Origin: Lepeophtheirus salmonis
Lineage: Eukaryota > Arthropoda > Copepoda > Siphonostomatoida > Caligidae
NCBI RefSeq assembly: GCF_016086655.4
Contig: NC_052141.2
Location: forward strand, 3,534,001-3,598,000
DNA length: 64,000 nucleotides
Direction of reading: 5' to 3'
Shown here: positions 1-10,104 of the stretch, piece by piece
Layout: each line of letters opens with the position of its first letter
How positions within the stretch are numbered: the first letter of the stretch is position 1
The notes under the pieces: model-generated
Seen by the model: only the letters and a program-made list of their open reading frames with translations
Told to the model about the DNA's origin: nothing
Database searches by the model: none
Translations under genes and position numbers: made by a program

Positions 1-331
1 AACTTGGACTTGCAACTACTCATGGAACTGATTGGATAATTGAAATATGGGGTTTATTAGTCCTCAAACTCGGTCCAAAGCCTTCTTCTAGACCGATATT
101 ACAAACAAACTGAAGCAATAACATAACTTTGTTTACAGACATAATTAAAGTGTTTGGCCATTAGAGGCTGAATTATGCTTGCAACTGTTTCCTTATCTTT
201 GTTGAGTGATTAAATGTTCTTTTTGTAAGAAAGATCAGGTCTATATCCAAAGAGAGACCTTCAAAATCCCAGGAGGTCTACATTTGTGACTAGTACTTTT
301 CTTTGAGTGTTTAACAAGCTTAAAATGACAT

Positions 332-1520
332 TTATAGTTCAGGTAAATACGGACCAACTTTTTACTGCATCCTGATCAATAAGGGAAGCCATTAGAGGTT
401 TGAAGTTTTATTTACAAGTTTGATTTTTTCACTAAAAAATAGTACAAATAAAAAAATCATGGAAAGTGTTTTTCTATTTTCGCAAATCATTCGCTCGATA
501 CGAGGCCTAAAGGATGTGAAGGCCTTGACCCCATTGTCCCAGTACTTGATGATGGAGGCTTTAAAGGAGTTGATGCTGTTGTCTGAATTGTCGGTAAATA
601 TCCTTTCTATCTCACCCTAAAAATATAATCCATGTGATTCTTATGGGGGGAGTTAGAGGGCTAGTTCTTGGGGGTCCAAAAATAGTGCATTCTCTTCTTT
701 AAACAAGTTTTGGGTCTTGCACGCCTTGTGAGAGGGGCTGAGTCGTGTTGAAACAGGAACTTGACACTATTAGCTCAAGCTTCCTTCCTTCCTTCCGTTG
801 CTCCTGATGACCCAAAGGTTTGTGCTACTGGGCAGAAACTTGGTCTTAAAGACTTGGGGGCATTATCCCTCTCCATAGCCAGCTGTCTGTCCTTCTGGAT
901 GTTATGGGATCTATCGAAATTTAATTGCTTCTCTTCCGAATAAAAGATGATTCGGTTACCATGGGAATTCAAATCCTTCGGCAATTTTCTTCTTTGAGTA
1001 GCCCGGCTGGCCTTCATTTTGTCTATAAGGATATGTGTTTTGTAAAGGTGGTATGACTTTATTTCCAGATCATTGTTTATGTCCCTGGATATTCTTGTCA
1101 GGCTAACTTGGTGCTTTTTGGTAAGAACGTTAATCAGCGTCCCTGGAGATACCTCCACGGATCGTTAGTGGGCTACAAGGAATATAGGAGTGCGTTTTTT
1201 ATCACTCTGGGACTCGTGAGTTTTTCTCTTACATGCCCCATCCTCCTTTCAGTGGTTGTAGACGTAGTAGACTGTGCTCTTGGGATACCCGAGCATCTTA
1301 TCGATGTACGCTCAGCTATGTTCCGCACAAGCCAATTCGATGATGGTATTCATCAGGGTCTCCTCCATAGCAAATGCTAGTTTTGAATTAATAGATGCGC
1401 AACCAACTTAAAGTTCACGCTCAACCTCTCACTTTAAAATTGAGATACCCGAGTTAAATACTTTCCTTATTGAGTACGATGTATTTAAAGGTGTTCCAGA
1501 TTTGCCTGAACGCCCTGTAT
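332..1520 (-). mobile_element. Tc1/mariner-type DNA transposon, degraded, both TIRs visible
   Basis: The two ends are diverged inverted repeats. The left end near 337-388 reads gttcaggtaaatacggacc and so on. The reverse complement of 1463-1520 reads gttcaggcaaatctggaac and continues to match through caataagg. The right end closes with the pattern ...ccctgtata, common for Tc1/mariner termini. The roughly 1.2-kb length matches a one-gene element of this superfamily. A minus-strand transposase relic fills the interior. TA dinucleotides sit at both outer edges, consistent with TA target duplication. The TIRs have drifted, so the copy is old. Confidence 0.75.
440..1380 (-). pseudogene. Tc1/mariner transposase relic
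   Basis: Read right to left, the frame starts near 1380 (MEETLMNTIIELA). A helix-turn-helix-like segment (IDKMLGYPKSTVYYVYN) follows. A long open stretch at 775-1158 carries the first catalytic block as FYSEEKQLNFDRSHN, where the family usually has SDEK, so the first aspartate appears to be glutamate. The second block FQHDSAP lies at 733-753 after a frameshift. A degraded third block near 680 resembles the usual proline-rich SPDLNP region, and a C-terminal piece (SFKASIIKYWDNGVKAF) lies near 500-590. Several stops and frameshifts separate the blocks, so no functional enzyme is encoded. Family assignment rests on block order and spacing; the subfamily is not determined. Confidence 0.75.
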
Positions 1521-1960
1521 ATATTTAATCTTGTGATTCTTTTGATAACTTATTGTTTTTATACAAAATCAAAATTTGAAATTACTATTCTTTATAGTTT
1601 TATGTTATCATTAAAAATTGTAGGATGGTTTAGCATAAAAAGTTAAAATGCGGTCAGAGTTCTGCAGTTTTAGTAGAGTTTAGAAAATAATTTGTTTATA
1701 TTTCAGTGGGGAGGTACGACCTCTAATGTTCAATTTCGTAATTACAGCACCTGGCCTGACTAATGTAAGACATAAATTACTCAAGACATATTTACCATCT
1801 AAAACAAACCTAGCTGCTTTTATTCCACGTGAACTAAAAAAGTGTCTCAAAATCCCAGGTATGAATGTAACTACATACTGAATGGGGCCTCAAAACTTGT
1901 GGTAGCATGACAAAATTATGTAAAACTTCATTTTTATGGACTCAAGAACCGACAACTTAA
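1521..1960. other. No recognised gene; AT-rich spacer
   Basis: No open frame of note and no family signature. The text from about 1705 (gtggggaggtacgacctc) might be the outer end of the transposon relic that follows, but no convincing inverted partner was found. Confidence 0.4.
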
Positions 1961-1964
1961 AACA

Positions 1965-2420
1965 AATTAATGATATGTTCCAAAACTATATTCAATACGA
2001 TGAAGGCCGTTCCTACGGCGTACCACGCTGTCATGATTGCAGCACAGAGCAAATGCAAATTTGGATTAAAAGTGCGATATATATGTTTCTTCTTTAATAC
2101 GACCTAAATTGTTAAGTACAGGGGATGGAGGTTAGGGCAGGAGGAGTGTCACAGCGGGGTAGGCCAAAAGTTACCCATATTTTTGCTGCATAATTTACAG
2201 TTCCTTTTTGCTGTATGGGGATGTAATGTACTTTTTGATAATGAAGCATCTCTGGATGGAGATGCCAGAGGTCTTTGCAGAATTTCCGGCACTGATAATG
2301 GCGCATAGGAAATCGCACAAGACTGGTCTTTTTTGTTGTTTCTCCGACATTTTAAAATTAGAGACATGGGATGAAAACCATTTATTATGTTGTTTCAGCT
2401 GTCGTTTGGTTGAAAAATGA
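1965..2420 (-). pseudogene. Tc1/mariner transposase relic, internally deleted
   Basis: The minus strand starts at about 2350 with MSEKQQKRPVLCDFLCA, a helix-rich start like other Tc1-type DNA-binding domains here. After a short distance the frame reads FWPTPL, stop, HSSCPNLHPLYLTI, stop, VVLKKK, then FNPNLHLLCAAIMTAWYAVG. This follows the usual order FWP..W, SPDLNPLDYSIW, then a C-terminal helix. Both stops (TGA near 2154 and TAG near 2106) stand where the family has tryptophan, so each is explained by one transition. The catalytic first and second aspartate blocks are absent, so the middle is deleted. Confidence 0.55.
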
Positions 2421-2459
2421 AACCTCGTAGATAAAACGTAATTTAATGTTCCCCACACT

Positions 2460-3660
2460 ATATGTTCAAAAGAGTAGTTGCAAACTTTTCAAGTTTTGTA
2501 GACAATGTACATTTGGTATGTTCGATTTTTTTATTTTTGTATGTTAGTAAACTTACAACGAACATATATATAGTGTTTCAGCCATATAATGTGTTTAGTT
2601 TTTTTGTGAGAGGCATAACGGTTAGAAGTTTTTTTTGCGTTTTCGGTGATTTTTTTGCTTTTGAAAAACAAGGATGAAAGAATTTGCATCAAATTTGTAG
2701 AAAAAATGAAATTAAGGGCTCCAAAACATTTGAAATGTTGACGGTGGCATACAGTGAAACTGTTAGTAGAAAAAAAAAACAATTGGTGCAAACTTTGCCA
2801 AGATGGCCAGGAAGATACCAATCAGTAGCCTCGCTCTGGAAGTCCAAGCTCGTCAACAACAGATGAAAACGTTGAAATAGTGAAGAAAACTCTTTTTGAA
2901 AACTGTCAAACCACTTTCAGAAAAGTTGCTACAGATATTTACATATCAGTTGACTCGTCACATAATTTTTTATCGAGTGAGTGTCAGCGAAGCTTGTTCC
3001 GAAACTGCTTCATTTTGACCAAAAGAATCGTCAAATGAGCATCACTTATGAGCTGTTGACAGACGTCAATGATGATCCAGATGTGCAGTTAGGGTCCTAA
3101 CTAGTGACGAATTATGTGTATATAGTGATGATACCAAAACCAAGGCTCAATCTCCCCACAGGAAGAGTCAGGTGAGACAAGACCAAAACAATGCACAGCA
3201 AGTTCGATCCAATGCCAAAGTTTTGAGTACTGTCTTTTTCGACTTACATGGCGGCGCAGATCATCTGGAGTTCTTACCATATGGTCATACTGTCAAATAA
3301 TAGTGTTATCTTGAAGTTATTTACCGCTGGCGAGAAACAATACGGATAAAACCTCCGGAATTACGGTAACAATTAATGGCTTTGAAGAATGTGACCATGT
3401 GACTTTTTTTTTTGTTCCCAAAAATGAAGGTACCTATGAAAGTACGAAGATTTTCAATGATTGAGGAGATAAAGACTGCATCACTGGTAGAGCTCAAGGC
3501 AATACCGAAAAGTGCTTCGAGGATTGGAAAAAGCGTTGATAAAAGTGTATTGGATCTGAAGGAAATTATTTTGACGGGTACAGCATCAATATTGATGAAT
3601 AAATTTTGTATTTTTTTCCTAAAATACAAATTTACCATACTTTTTGAACAACCCTCTTAC
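2460..3660 (+). mobile_element. Mariner element, family A copy 1
   Basis: The left end near 2463 (gttcaaaagagtagttgca) and the right end near 3636-3656 (accatactttttgaacaacc) are a degraded inverted pair. They match the ends of the second copy at 35741-36625. The 5' leaders of the two copies are alignable: both contain gtgagaggcataacg-type text (tatgagaggcataacgc in copy 2). The element is about 1.2 kb, with one internal deletion. Confidence 0.75.
2676..3636 (+). pseudogene. Mariner transposase relic (family A, copy 1)
   Basis: The N-terminal DNA-binding region (HQICRKNEIKGSKTFEMLTVAY) runs from about 2680. SAKLVPKLLHFDQKNRQ near 2985 matches the linker that precedes the catalytic core in mariners. 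A clean open stretch at 3091-3300, without an ATG, holds the first catalytic block as TSDELCVYSDD and later VLSTVFFDLHGGADHLEFL. The second block (HHD) is missing. The C-terminal region resumes at about 3390 as CDHVTFFFVPKNEG and then EEIKTASLVELKAIPKSA. Stops and the deletion inactivate it. Confidence 0.8.
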
Positions 3661-4250
3661 ACACATATATTACTATGGCCTTTTGAAGATAACATTGCCC
3701 TTCTGAAGTGTAGGTATAATTGGCCCCGAATAAGAAGGGTCAAGCCTATGTTTATCATCTCAACTGGGGTGTTTACGTAAATCCCCTATACATAGTTTTA
3801 CGTATATTGTAGATAAACTACATATATTTAAACAATTAAGACCTTTTCAAGAAGGTTGAAGGTCACTCTTGCTCGTATTTTTATTATTATTTTAGCTGCT
3901 TAACGATAATGATGTTTGTATATATTTATATTATTTTTTATTTATTCGGTGAAGTGGAGAATATGTGAAGAAAAAAAAAAAAAAAAAAATTAGATTTGCC
4001 TCCAAGGTATTTTTTTTTGTCGACCCATTGTTGGTAGATTGTATATTTATATATTATTTTTTTTAGATATGTAAACATGTTAAAGAATAATAACATCAGA
4101 TAAAGCTGTTGTGCTTAAGGATACTTAACTTACTTACTCAGATATGTTTTTCTGCTCAAACTGAATCATATTTATTTTGTATACATATAAAAAAACAACT
4201 TTATTCCACCAACAATGATGATCTATCTACTACTTGTGTTGTGTAGAACC
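3661..4250. other. Non-coding AT-rich spacer with poly-A run
   Basis: A poly-A run lies at about 3970-3988, flanked by long T-runs. I see no coding or family signal. The sequence becomes GGTCCT-rich where the R2 cluster begins after 4250. Confidence 0.4.
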
Positions 4251-4254
4251 TTAT

Positions 4255-5228
4255 TTTAAGACTGACGGTCCAGCAATTCAGTCCTTCATATCAGTCATAA
4301 AACTCATACAGTTTGGTCCTTGATGACGTTGCTCAATTTTATTTATTATTTGTTAAATCAATTATAGCATTGAATGTCCTTAAGACCGTAGGTCTTAAGG
4401 ACATTCAAGCTCCTTAATAGAACCAATACTAAGACTGTATTGAACCAAATGTTTACAACCACTTTTTATTCGTTCCAGTTCTGTTCCTATCAGTCTTCAG
4501 GACATCTCCAGCGCATTCTTAGGACCGCTCCTTCGGACTTTGTAGTAACTAATTAATAGCCCCTACTTCACCGGTTATTTATTTAAGAATCAGTTCTTCT
4601 AGTACTGAGTGTCCCAAGGACCGAGAGCCTTAAAAACCGGCTTACCGTTTATTTTTTCCACAACCTCTCCTGTCTTATTTATCTGGTCATATCTAGTCTC
4701 AGGACCAGCCCTTGGATCTGTCGGTAAGTAATGTTGTATCAGTCCATAATTATTCGATCAAGTCTAATCTTACGATCAATCCCATCTGTTATTGAGACCC
4801 GTCCTTAAGCTGCCAGTCCTTCGAACTGTCGATAATGAGTTGCCAGTCCTTTGGCACATTCCAGTCTTATGACAAGCCCTTAAGACTGAGGGTCCTTCGG
4901 ACTGCCAGTACTGGATATGATCAAAAAAATAAAATTGAGTACTTCATCCAGGACCAAACTAGATATTTTTTTGGGCTGATATACAGGACTAAACTGTACC
5001 GAACCGAGACTGAATTGGATGGGACGTCTGTCTTCAGTCCTAAATAAGGACTGACACATCACTAATTGTCAGGACTAGAACTGATTAAAAAAGAAGAAAT
5101 AAAGTTAAATGACATCATCAAGAAACAAAGCCTTAGGACTGATATGCAGAACTGAACTGGACCGGACCAAGACTGGACTATAGGGGACTCAAGTCCTAAA
5201 AAAGGACCAACATAATACTATGTAGCCT
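4255..5228. repeat. Cluster of R2 GGTCCT-rich foldback elements
   Basis: At least four units or part-units lie back to back in both orientations. Recurrent blocks are ggaccgagactgaa, gatatgcaggactgaac, ccttcggactg and tgatgacgttgctcaat. One unit ends near 5063 at gactgacacatcacta, the family's terminal pattern. The cluster contains a perfect 18-bp hairpin at 4370-4408. Family R2 units have TAGTGTTGTGT-type ends and look like TA-inserting MITEs. The cluster probably grew by nested insertion and later rearrangement. Short reading frames inside it are by-products. Confidence 0.7.
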
Positions 5229-5675
5229 TGATAAGTAAGACTGGGCCTGACCAGTTAAAGTAGGATCGATGATCGTTGAATAAAAGTTGAACGTGTTCTA
5301 TTTAATGAAAAAAACTTGAATTTCCAACTAAAATCATGTATTTTGTATTTTTTGATTTCCCCCCCCCCCACTTTTTAAGGCCTTCTTCTCTGTAATTCTA
5401 GCAAAAAAGCCTCAAATGTAATATTTTATTTTGCCAAATCCCTGAAAACGTGCTCTAAACCATTTAATCAATGATTGAAACACAAATTTCTTACTTTAAT
5501 ATATTATATTCTGCATTTTTTCAAAAACATATTTACCTTTTATGTCATTTTTCACTCTATTTCTGCCAAAAAAGCTTCTAATTCGATAGTTTCTTTCCTC
5601 AAATACATAGAATTGCTACCTAATACCTACAAGCAGCTATAATGTGAAGAAATATATCCAAATCTTACTCTGTAT
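5229..5675. other. Unassigned AT-rich spacer
   Basis: A C-run lies at 5361-5371. The phrase gccaaaaaagcttctaatt near 5566 loosely repeats gcaaaaaagcctcaaatg near 5401. No gene or known element was recognised. Confidence 0.35.
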
Positions 5676-5855
5676 CTTGCAAGCACATTGGCAAGAATTA
5701 CTCATATGTCGATCCTAAATTATTGTCTGAGTCTAACAAGGATATACACTTACAAATTCACTACAAATCCTGAATGATGTTGTTTTGGTACAGTCCAGTT
5801 CAGTCCTGCAAATCAGTTCTATAAATAATACAGTTCAGTCCTTGGTTTTCTTACC
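5676..5855 (+). repeat. Fragments of R4 (hAT-type MITE) and R2
   Basis: Text at about 5695-5775 (tgtcgatcctaaattattg ... gagtctaacaaggatata) matches the interior of the R4 element at 8702-9156. Directly after it, 5785-5850 carries R2 blocks (cagtccagttcagtcctgca). Neither fragment has ends. Confidence 0.5.
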
Positions 5856-6170
5856 TGTACCTGAATTTGAATTTGGTAAAATGACCTTTTTTTCGAAAAT
5901 ATATACTTTAAATTTACCCCTAGTTTATCCAGTAAACCCGTTCCGCCCTTCTACAGACCCCGCCATAAGGAGCCAATAAATTTTTAATAGTCTCTTTAAA
6001 AGTATAAAGGAAATGCTCAAACCCTTTAGAGTCGTTTAAAAAGGACAGCTAGGTACGGTTTTGGGGTTTTTCATTCCAATAATGATATTAGAGGCAACCA
6101 AACCTTTTGTAATGAGGCAGATATGAAAAGCCAAAGCAAACAAGGGTCAGCATATCCTTTTCTATATTGT
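5856..6170. other. Unassigned spacer
   Basis: AT-rich sequence without a recognisable gene or repeat. A short frame through 5785-5979 begins inside the repeat fragment and has no protein-like features. Confidence 0.3.
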
Positions 6171-6174
6171 CACA

Positions 6175-6528
6175 CTAGAGGCTCTCTGGTCCGACTGAAA
6201 AGAAGATTAATCGATAAAAAAAAAAAAATCTGAATCGTAGTCCTCTTTGCTCCTGAGTCTCAAGACGTCTCCGGAACTTGTGTATGTTTAACTCAGACAG
6301 TGAGAAATCAGGAGATAAATCACCCTTCACCAACTCCAGTAGGAAATTGATGAGGCAACGTCTTGTAAAGTTTACAATCTTCACACACAAATCTATAGAA
6401 AATGAAGCTGATAGGTTATGTTCATTCTGTAAGAAATTCTTTCCATTTGTTCTTGAATGTGGCAGAGTTGAGCCCGTGTGGAAAATTGTTGCGAAAAAAT
6501 AAATAAAAAAAACGGTATATAAATTCAA
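6175..6528. other. Overlapping short frames of unknown origin
   Basis: A plus frame at 6278-6502 encodes 74 residues with the stretch RLCSFCKKFF, a single CxxC, and the C-terminal text ECGRVEPVWKIVAKK. An overlapping minus frame of 117 residues covers 6175-6528. The plus frame is lysine- and arginine-rich and its base composition is less extreme than the flanks. This could be a degraded coding fragment, either an exon or mobile-element debris. No complete zinc-finger pattern is present. I do not recognise either protein. Confidence 0.2.
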
Positions 6529-6900
6529 AAGGAATTTTATTTTAACATTTGGAACTTTATTCCAAAAATAATTGGTTGTATGTTAAAGTACTTAGCCTCT
6601 TTACCTATGTTAGATCCATATGAAAACTTTTTTTTAGTCATTTTTTTTCTTTACATGTTGATTGAATTGTAATAAACATATTAGAGAAAAAGAAATAAAA
6701 AAAGAATTGAATATATCCAATCCAATTGCAATTGTCAGTTTTTAATAAAATTTTATAGATTACACAATGCAACAGCTTCTCGGCTTGCAGGCTAACCTTA
6801 AATTTATTATTGTTTTTTAAGCCGTAGAACCCGAATATGAGCATTACAACTTTCGTCGTATATTGGTTTGGCCTTTAAAGCCTTTTTTGTAACAAAATCA
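6529..6900. other. Unassigned AT-rich spacer
   Basis: No gene, TIR or recognised repeat was seen. Poly-T and poly-A runs are common. Confidence 0.3.
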
Positions 6901-6902
6901 AG

Positions 6903-7226
6903 TTTTCAGAGTATAACTACGATTCACTCCCATATTTGGACATAAATAATTAATAATAAAATGTATATAGCTACTAAAAAATTGAGTAAAATGAAGTATT
7001 TTACTTAGAAGCTAATATCTTTTTATATTTTTTCTTCAAGTTTCTTACTCAATTTTTTTGGTGGTTCTATACATTTTTTATTAATTGTAACCAAGATAAA
7101 ATAATATATAATTCAATTTTCAATGGCCTGAAAGGTTTGTATTAATTTGTTATTTATTTTTATTTTCATATACATCGTTTTTTTCATGTCCAAATATGGC
7201 ACTGAATCATAGTTATAATCTGAAGA
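6903..7226. mobile_element. Foldback / MITE with long terminal inverted repeats
   Basis: The outer arms are 6903-6946 and 7182-7226. The left arm contains actacgattcactcccatat and catatttggacata; the right arm holds the reverse complement with only a few mismatches over about 43 bp. A second inner inverted pair at about 6950-6992 and 7044-7090 (left block taaaaaattgagtaa) extends the fold. The right arm carries about 90 bp with no left partner. No coding capacity. The structure suggests a non-autonomous foldback element, or an inverted duplication of one. Confidence 0.75.
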
Positions 7227-7299
7227 CGCAAAAATAAAGCCGACCACATGCCTCCATGCCAATGTTTACAAACTTTCAAGTTCGAACCTTAAAATATAT

Positions 7300-7590
7300 C
7301 GCTTGACAATGTGCGACCCATACATCTCTCAGTGAAATATGAATGTAACTATTTGGAGTAATTTTTTTTGGGGGGGAGGGGGGCTATAGCGTCTCCCCCT
7401 GCAGACGCCCCTCGGTGTATCCAATTATGTTTTTGTGGTGCAATATCTTCTGGAAATACTTTTTAAAATGATCCAGAAGATACTTATAAAAAATATGTAC
7501 AATCATTTAAGTTTTAATGGTACAATTTAAATTGTATTCTTCTTTTCTGGAAAGCATGTCGCGACCCCCCCCCTAGTTTGGGAACCACTG
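7300..7590. repeat. hAT-like repeat with GC-rich head, copy 1
   Basis: It closes with tttgggaaccactg, the inverse of the CAGTGGTTCCCAAA terminus typical of many hAT elements. The body from gtgtatccaattatg through aatttaaattgtattcttc is shared with 43170-43619, as are the upstream text (ctctcagtgaaatatgaa) and the head gcagacgcccc. The matching left terminus was not found, so the 5' boundary is open. Confidence 0.6.
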
Positions 7591-8465
7591 CTCTATATTA
7601 TAGCGCAGGATTTAACATTAGTTGGCGATAAAATAACCTACAAACACAACAGAGAACAACTGTCCCATTTTGTCACTTTTCCTTCGTTTTTTTTTTGGCC
7701 ATTTTTCCCCAACAGCTATTTTATTTTAAACAGAACCCAGGATTGCATGATTTTTATATTTACGTCTCTGAGTTCAGTCACAAACCTAATATTATAACTA
7801 TGTAATTAATGACATAAAACATATCTATACCATAATATGGACTTGAATTAAAATAGTTATAATTAAGAGAGACACGACCCTTTTTCAAGGGAACAGTTAT
7901 AAGTGTCGTTATGATAATTGAAAAAAAATCATTAATAAAGGATAAATATTTATTTTACTATAAACCACTTTTTTAAGCTACCCTCCATAATTAAAAAAAG
8001 GAAGAAAAAAATTTGTTTAAAACGGCTCTTGGGCCAATATCTTCGATACAAAGTTTTTACCGATTGTAAGCTATATGACCAAATTGTAAAAGTTGCAATC
8101 AACTAATGAGATAAAGTATTAACTTCCTCTTTCCAAAAGGTAATAAAACAAGTTTTATTTAATCAGAAAAGTTTTATTTTTATGTTATAATGATGGTACA
8201 ATTTTTGGTTTTAGAGGGACATTTTTTTATAAACACCCAATACCAAATTTCATTGAAAACATATCTTATTTTATATTTCTAGATGATTAGCTGAATAAAT
8301 AATTAGTGAGTATAGATTTTTTTTACAGGTCTTATCATGTTGGTTTTTCCAGAATAAAACTGATTCTAATAACCTGATTTACACAAACTGCACTAATTTA
8401 GAACTTCCCGTAAAACATCGGATCTAATAGCTCCAATTTTAACTCTCTGGTATTATTATTTAATA
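7591..8465. other. Unassigned AT-rich spacer
   Basis: No coding signal or repeat identity was recognised. Composition matches the surrounding non-coding DNA. Confidence 0.3.
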
Positions 8466-9575
8466 AGGATGGGTCCCTGATTAAACTTTATTTTGGGTTC
8501 GATCTTCTTTCATTTTTTCTAGAGCGATTTGTACCTATATTTTGGTCCAGACAGCGACATTCGAGGGTAGACTGTTATTTAATCGTATTCAAATCGGAAC
8601 TAATTTTTTCGGACTCAATATAGTTATAGATCAAATTTTTTGATCTACCAATTTTCTTGCTCCTATCCGGATTTATGAGTTGTACAAATATGATTTATAC
8701 ACAGTGATGAAAATTCAGTGAAGAGTGGGCATGTTAAAAAAATAGAAACCAAAAATCAACATGGTAACCCTGACAATTTGAAGAATGTTTTGGAGGAGAG
8801 AAAGAATAATGCTCATGACGTTTCATTAAATCTGCTACAATCAGCTGGGAGGAAGGAGAAAAGGATATAAACTCCGAAAGAAATACTCTGATGTCGATTC
8901 CCAATTATACTCTTAGTCTAACAAGCACATACAATTATAACTCTACAAAAATCTTCAGGGTTAACCTTCGTCTTTTAAGGGTACACACGAATGTTCAATC
9001 AGGTTTCGAATATAATTGAATCTATTTAGGAAAGGATGTTCACTACTCAGGAATTAAATAATAATGAGAACTACTAAGGAAAAGAAAATTCATTCTTCAG
9101 ATAACCAGTTCCAAAAAACAGGCCAGTTAAAAAATAGACCGGATTTTCATCAACGGTTTATACAACACATTTAACTTGATATAACGTTATTGTTGGTCGA
9201 TGTTCACAATTTTGAAACACCCCTAACAACATCAACAATCCGTCTATTTCCGTCCAGACCGCAAACTCTGACCGTAGAACGAAATAGTTTCTATGGCGTG
9301 GACTGATTTTTTGGTCTCAATGTATGGACCGATTTTCTCCCCTATCCGCTAGTTTTATGAGTTGTACAAAAATTGATTTAGGTAACACATTTCATTGTAT
9401 ATGACGTTATTGTAGATCGAATTGAACAATTTTGAAAAACAACTGACGTCTAAACCGAAATTTTCTTTAAGACCAGTCCTGATCAAACTACTTTAGTAGA
9501 CGAAATTAGTTCGGTCTACTCAAAATCATAATTGTCTCTATCGGTCCATCATTTTCAGACTTAAGCCCAACACTA
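8466..9575 (+). mobile_element. R3 element interrupted by an R4 element
   Basis: R3 text (ggtccagacagcgac, ggactcaatatag, gagttgtacaaatatgattt) runs to 8701. It resumes at 9157 with tttatacaacacatttaac and ends at cccaacacta (9575), the family's right terminus. The left terminus is degraded. The interior also repeats the ggaccgattttctccc block near 9330-9350. R3 is GGTCT/ACCGA-rich, lacks coding capacity and has TA-flanked ends in its best copy (16199-16831). Confidence 0.7.
8702..9156 (+). mobile_element. R4 hAT-type MITE with perfect 8-bp target duplication
   Basis: The element starts CAGTGATGAAAATTC and ends GATTTTCATCAACGG, a near-perfect inverted pair of about 14 bp. The 8-mer TTTATACA flanks it on both sides (8694-8701 and 9157-9164). 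Joining the flanks restores uninterrupted R3 text. An 8-bp duplication with CAGTG-like ends is the hallmark of the hAT superfamily. The 455-bp interior has no long reading frame, so it is non-autonomous. Relatives or fragments lie at 5695, 11733, about 16130-17077, 38575 and about 40905-41297. Confidence 0.85.
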
Positions 9576-9895
9576 ACACTTGCCCATTGATAAGGAACCT
9601 GACCTTTGCCAGGAGAATGATAGCACCACCAACTTGATGACTATGAACATACATAGATACAGCCATTGCTCATGAAAATCTTGGGCATTGCTTTTGATTC
9701 TCAAATAACAACAAGTTTTTAAGAATGTTTGTGTGTGTGTGTCCCCCTGACTGATTGACATATTGATTATTCTGCATTTCATTCCTCCTGTTGTTTTTTG
9801 ATGGTTTTTTAATTTATTTATTGAAGATAGTACCTCCATGACATATATATTGTACAATGTTTACTGCAAAAGTAAGTAACTTATTATTTACAATT
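9573..9895. other. Spacer with short GT repeat
   Basis: Contains a short (GT)n run at about 9729-9741. A minus-strand frame at 9573-9857 (94 residues) has no recognisable domain and begins in R3 sequence, so I do not call it a gene. Confidence 0.3.
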
Positions 9896-10104
9896 AGTGT
9901 TGTGTCCGTTCTTATTTTTTCGCACCATTCCGGTCTTAGGACCGGTCCTTAAAACTGTCGGACTGTCATTCACTGACAAAAAAAAAAAATACAATTGAGT
10001 GACATTATCAAGGACTGTTCTTATATAAGTTTTAGGACCGAACCGTGACTGAATGGGATGGGACGTTACTCTTCAGGCCTAAATAAGGATCCACACAACA
10101 CTAG
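9896..10104. mobile_element. Complete R2 MITE unit
   Basis: It begins TAGTGTTGTGTCC and ends CACACAACACTA, giving about 12 bp of terminal inverted repeat. Extended matches (cttattt near the start, aaataagga near the end) deepen the fold. The unit is 209 bp, non-coding and rich in GGTCCT blocks. TA at both ends fits a Tc1/mariner-type target. It is the cleanest R2 unit in the window. Confidence 0.8.

Noticed and set aside
2195..2458. 87-codon minus frame as an independent gene
   Set aside because: Its second half is the start of a transposase relic (MSEKQQKR...) and its first half is leader sequence.
6175..6528. 117-codon minus frame as a membrane or secreted protein
   Set aside because: It opens with an AT-rich Phe/Ile run and ends in a poly-Phe stretch encoded by T-runs. 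The overlapping plus frame is as good, and neither has a domain.
8490..8500. ggttcgat strings as a tRNA T-loop
   Set aside because: No acceptor-stem or anticodon-arm pairing around it, and the string is part of R3.
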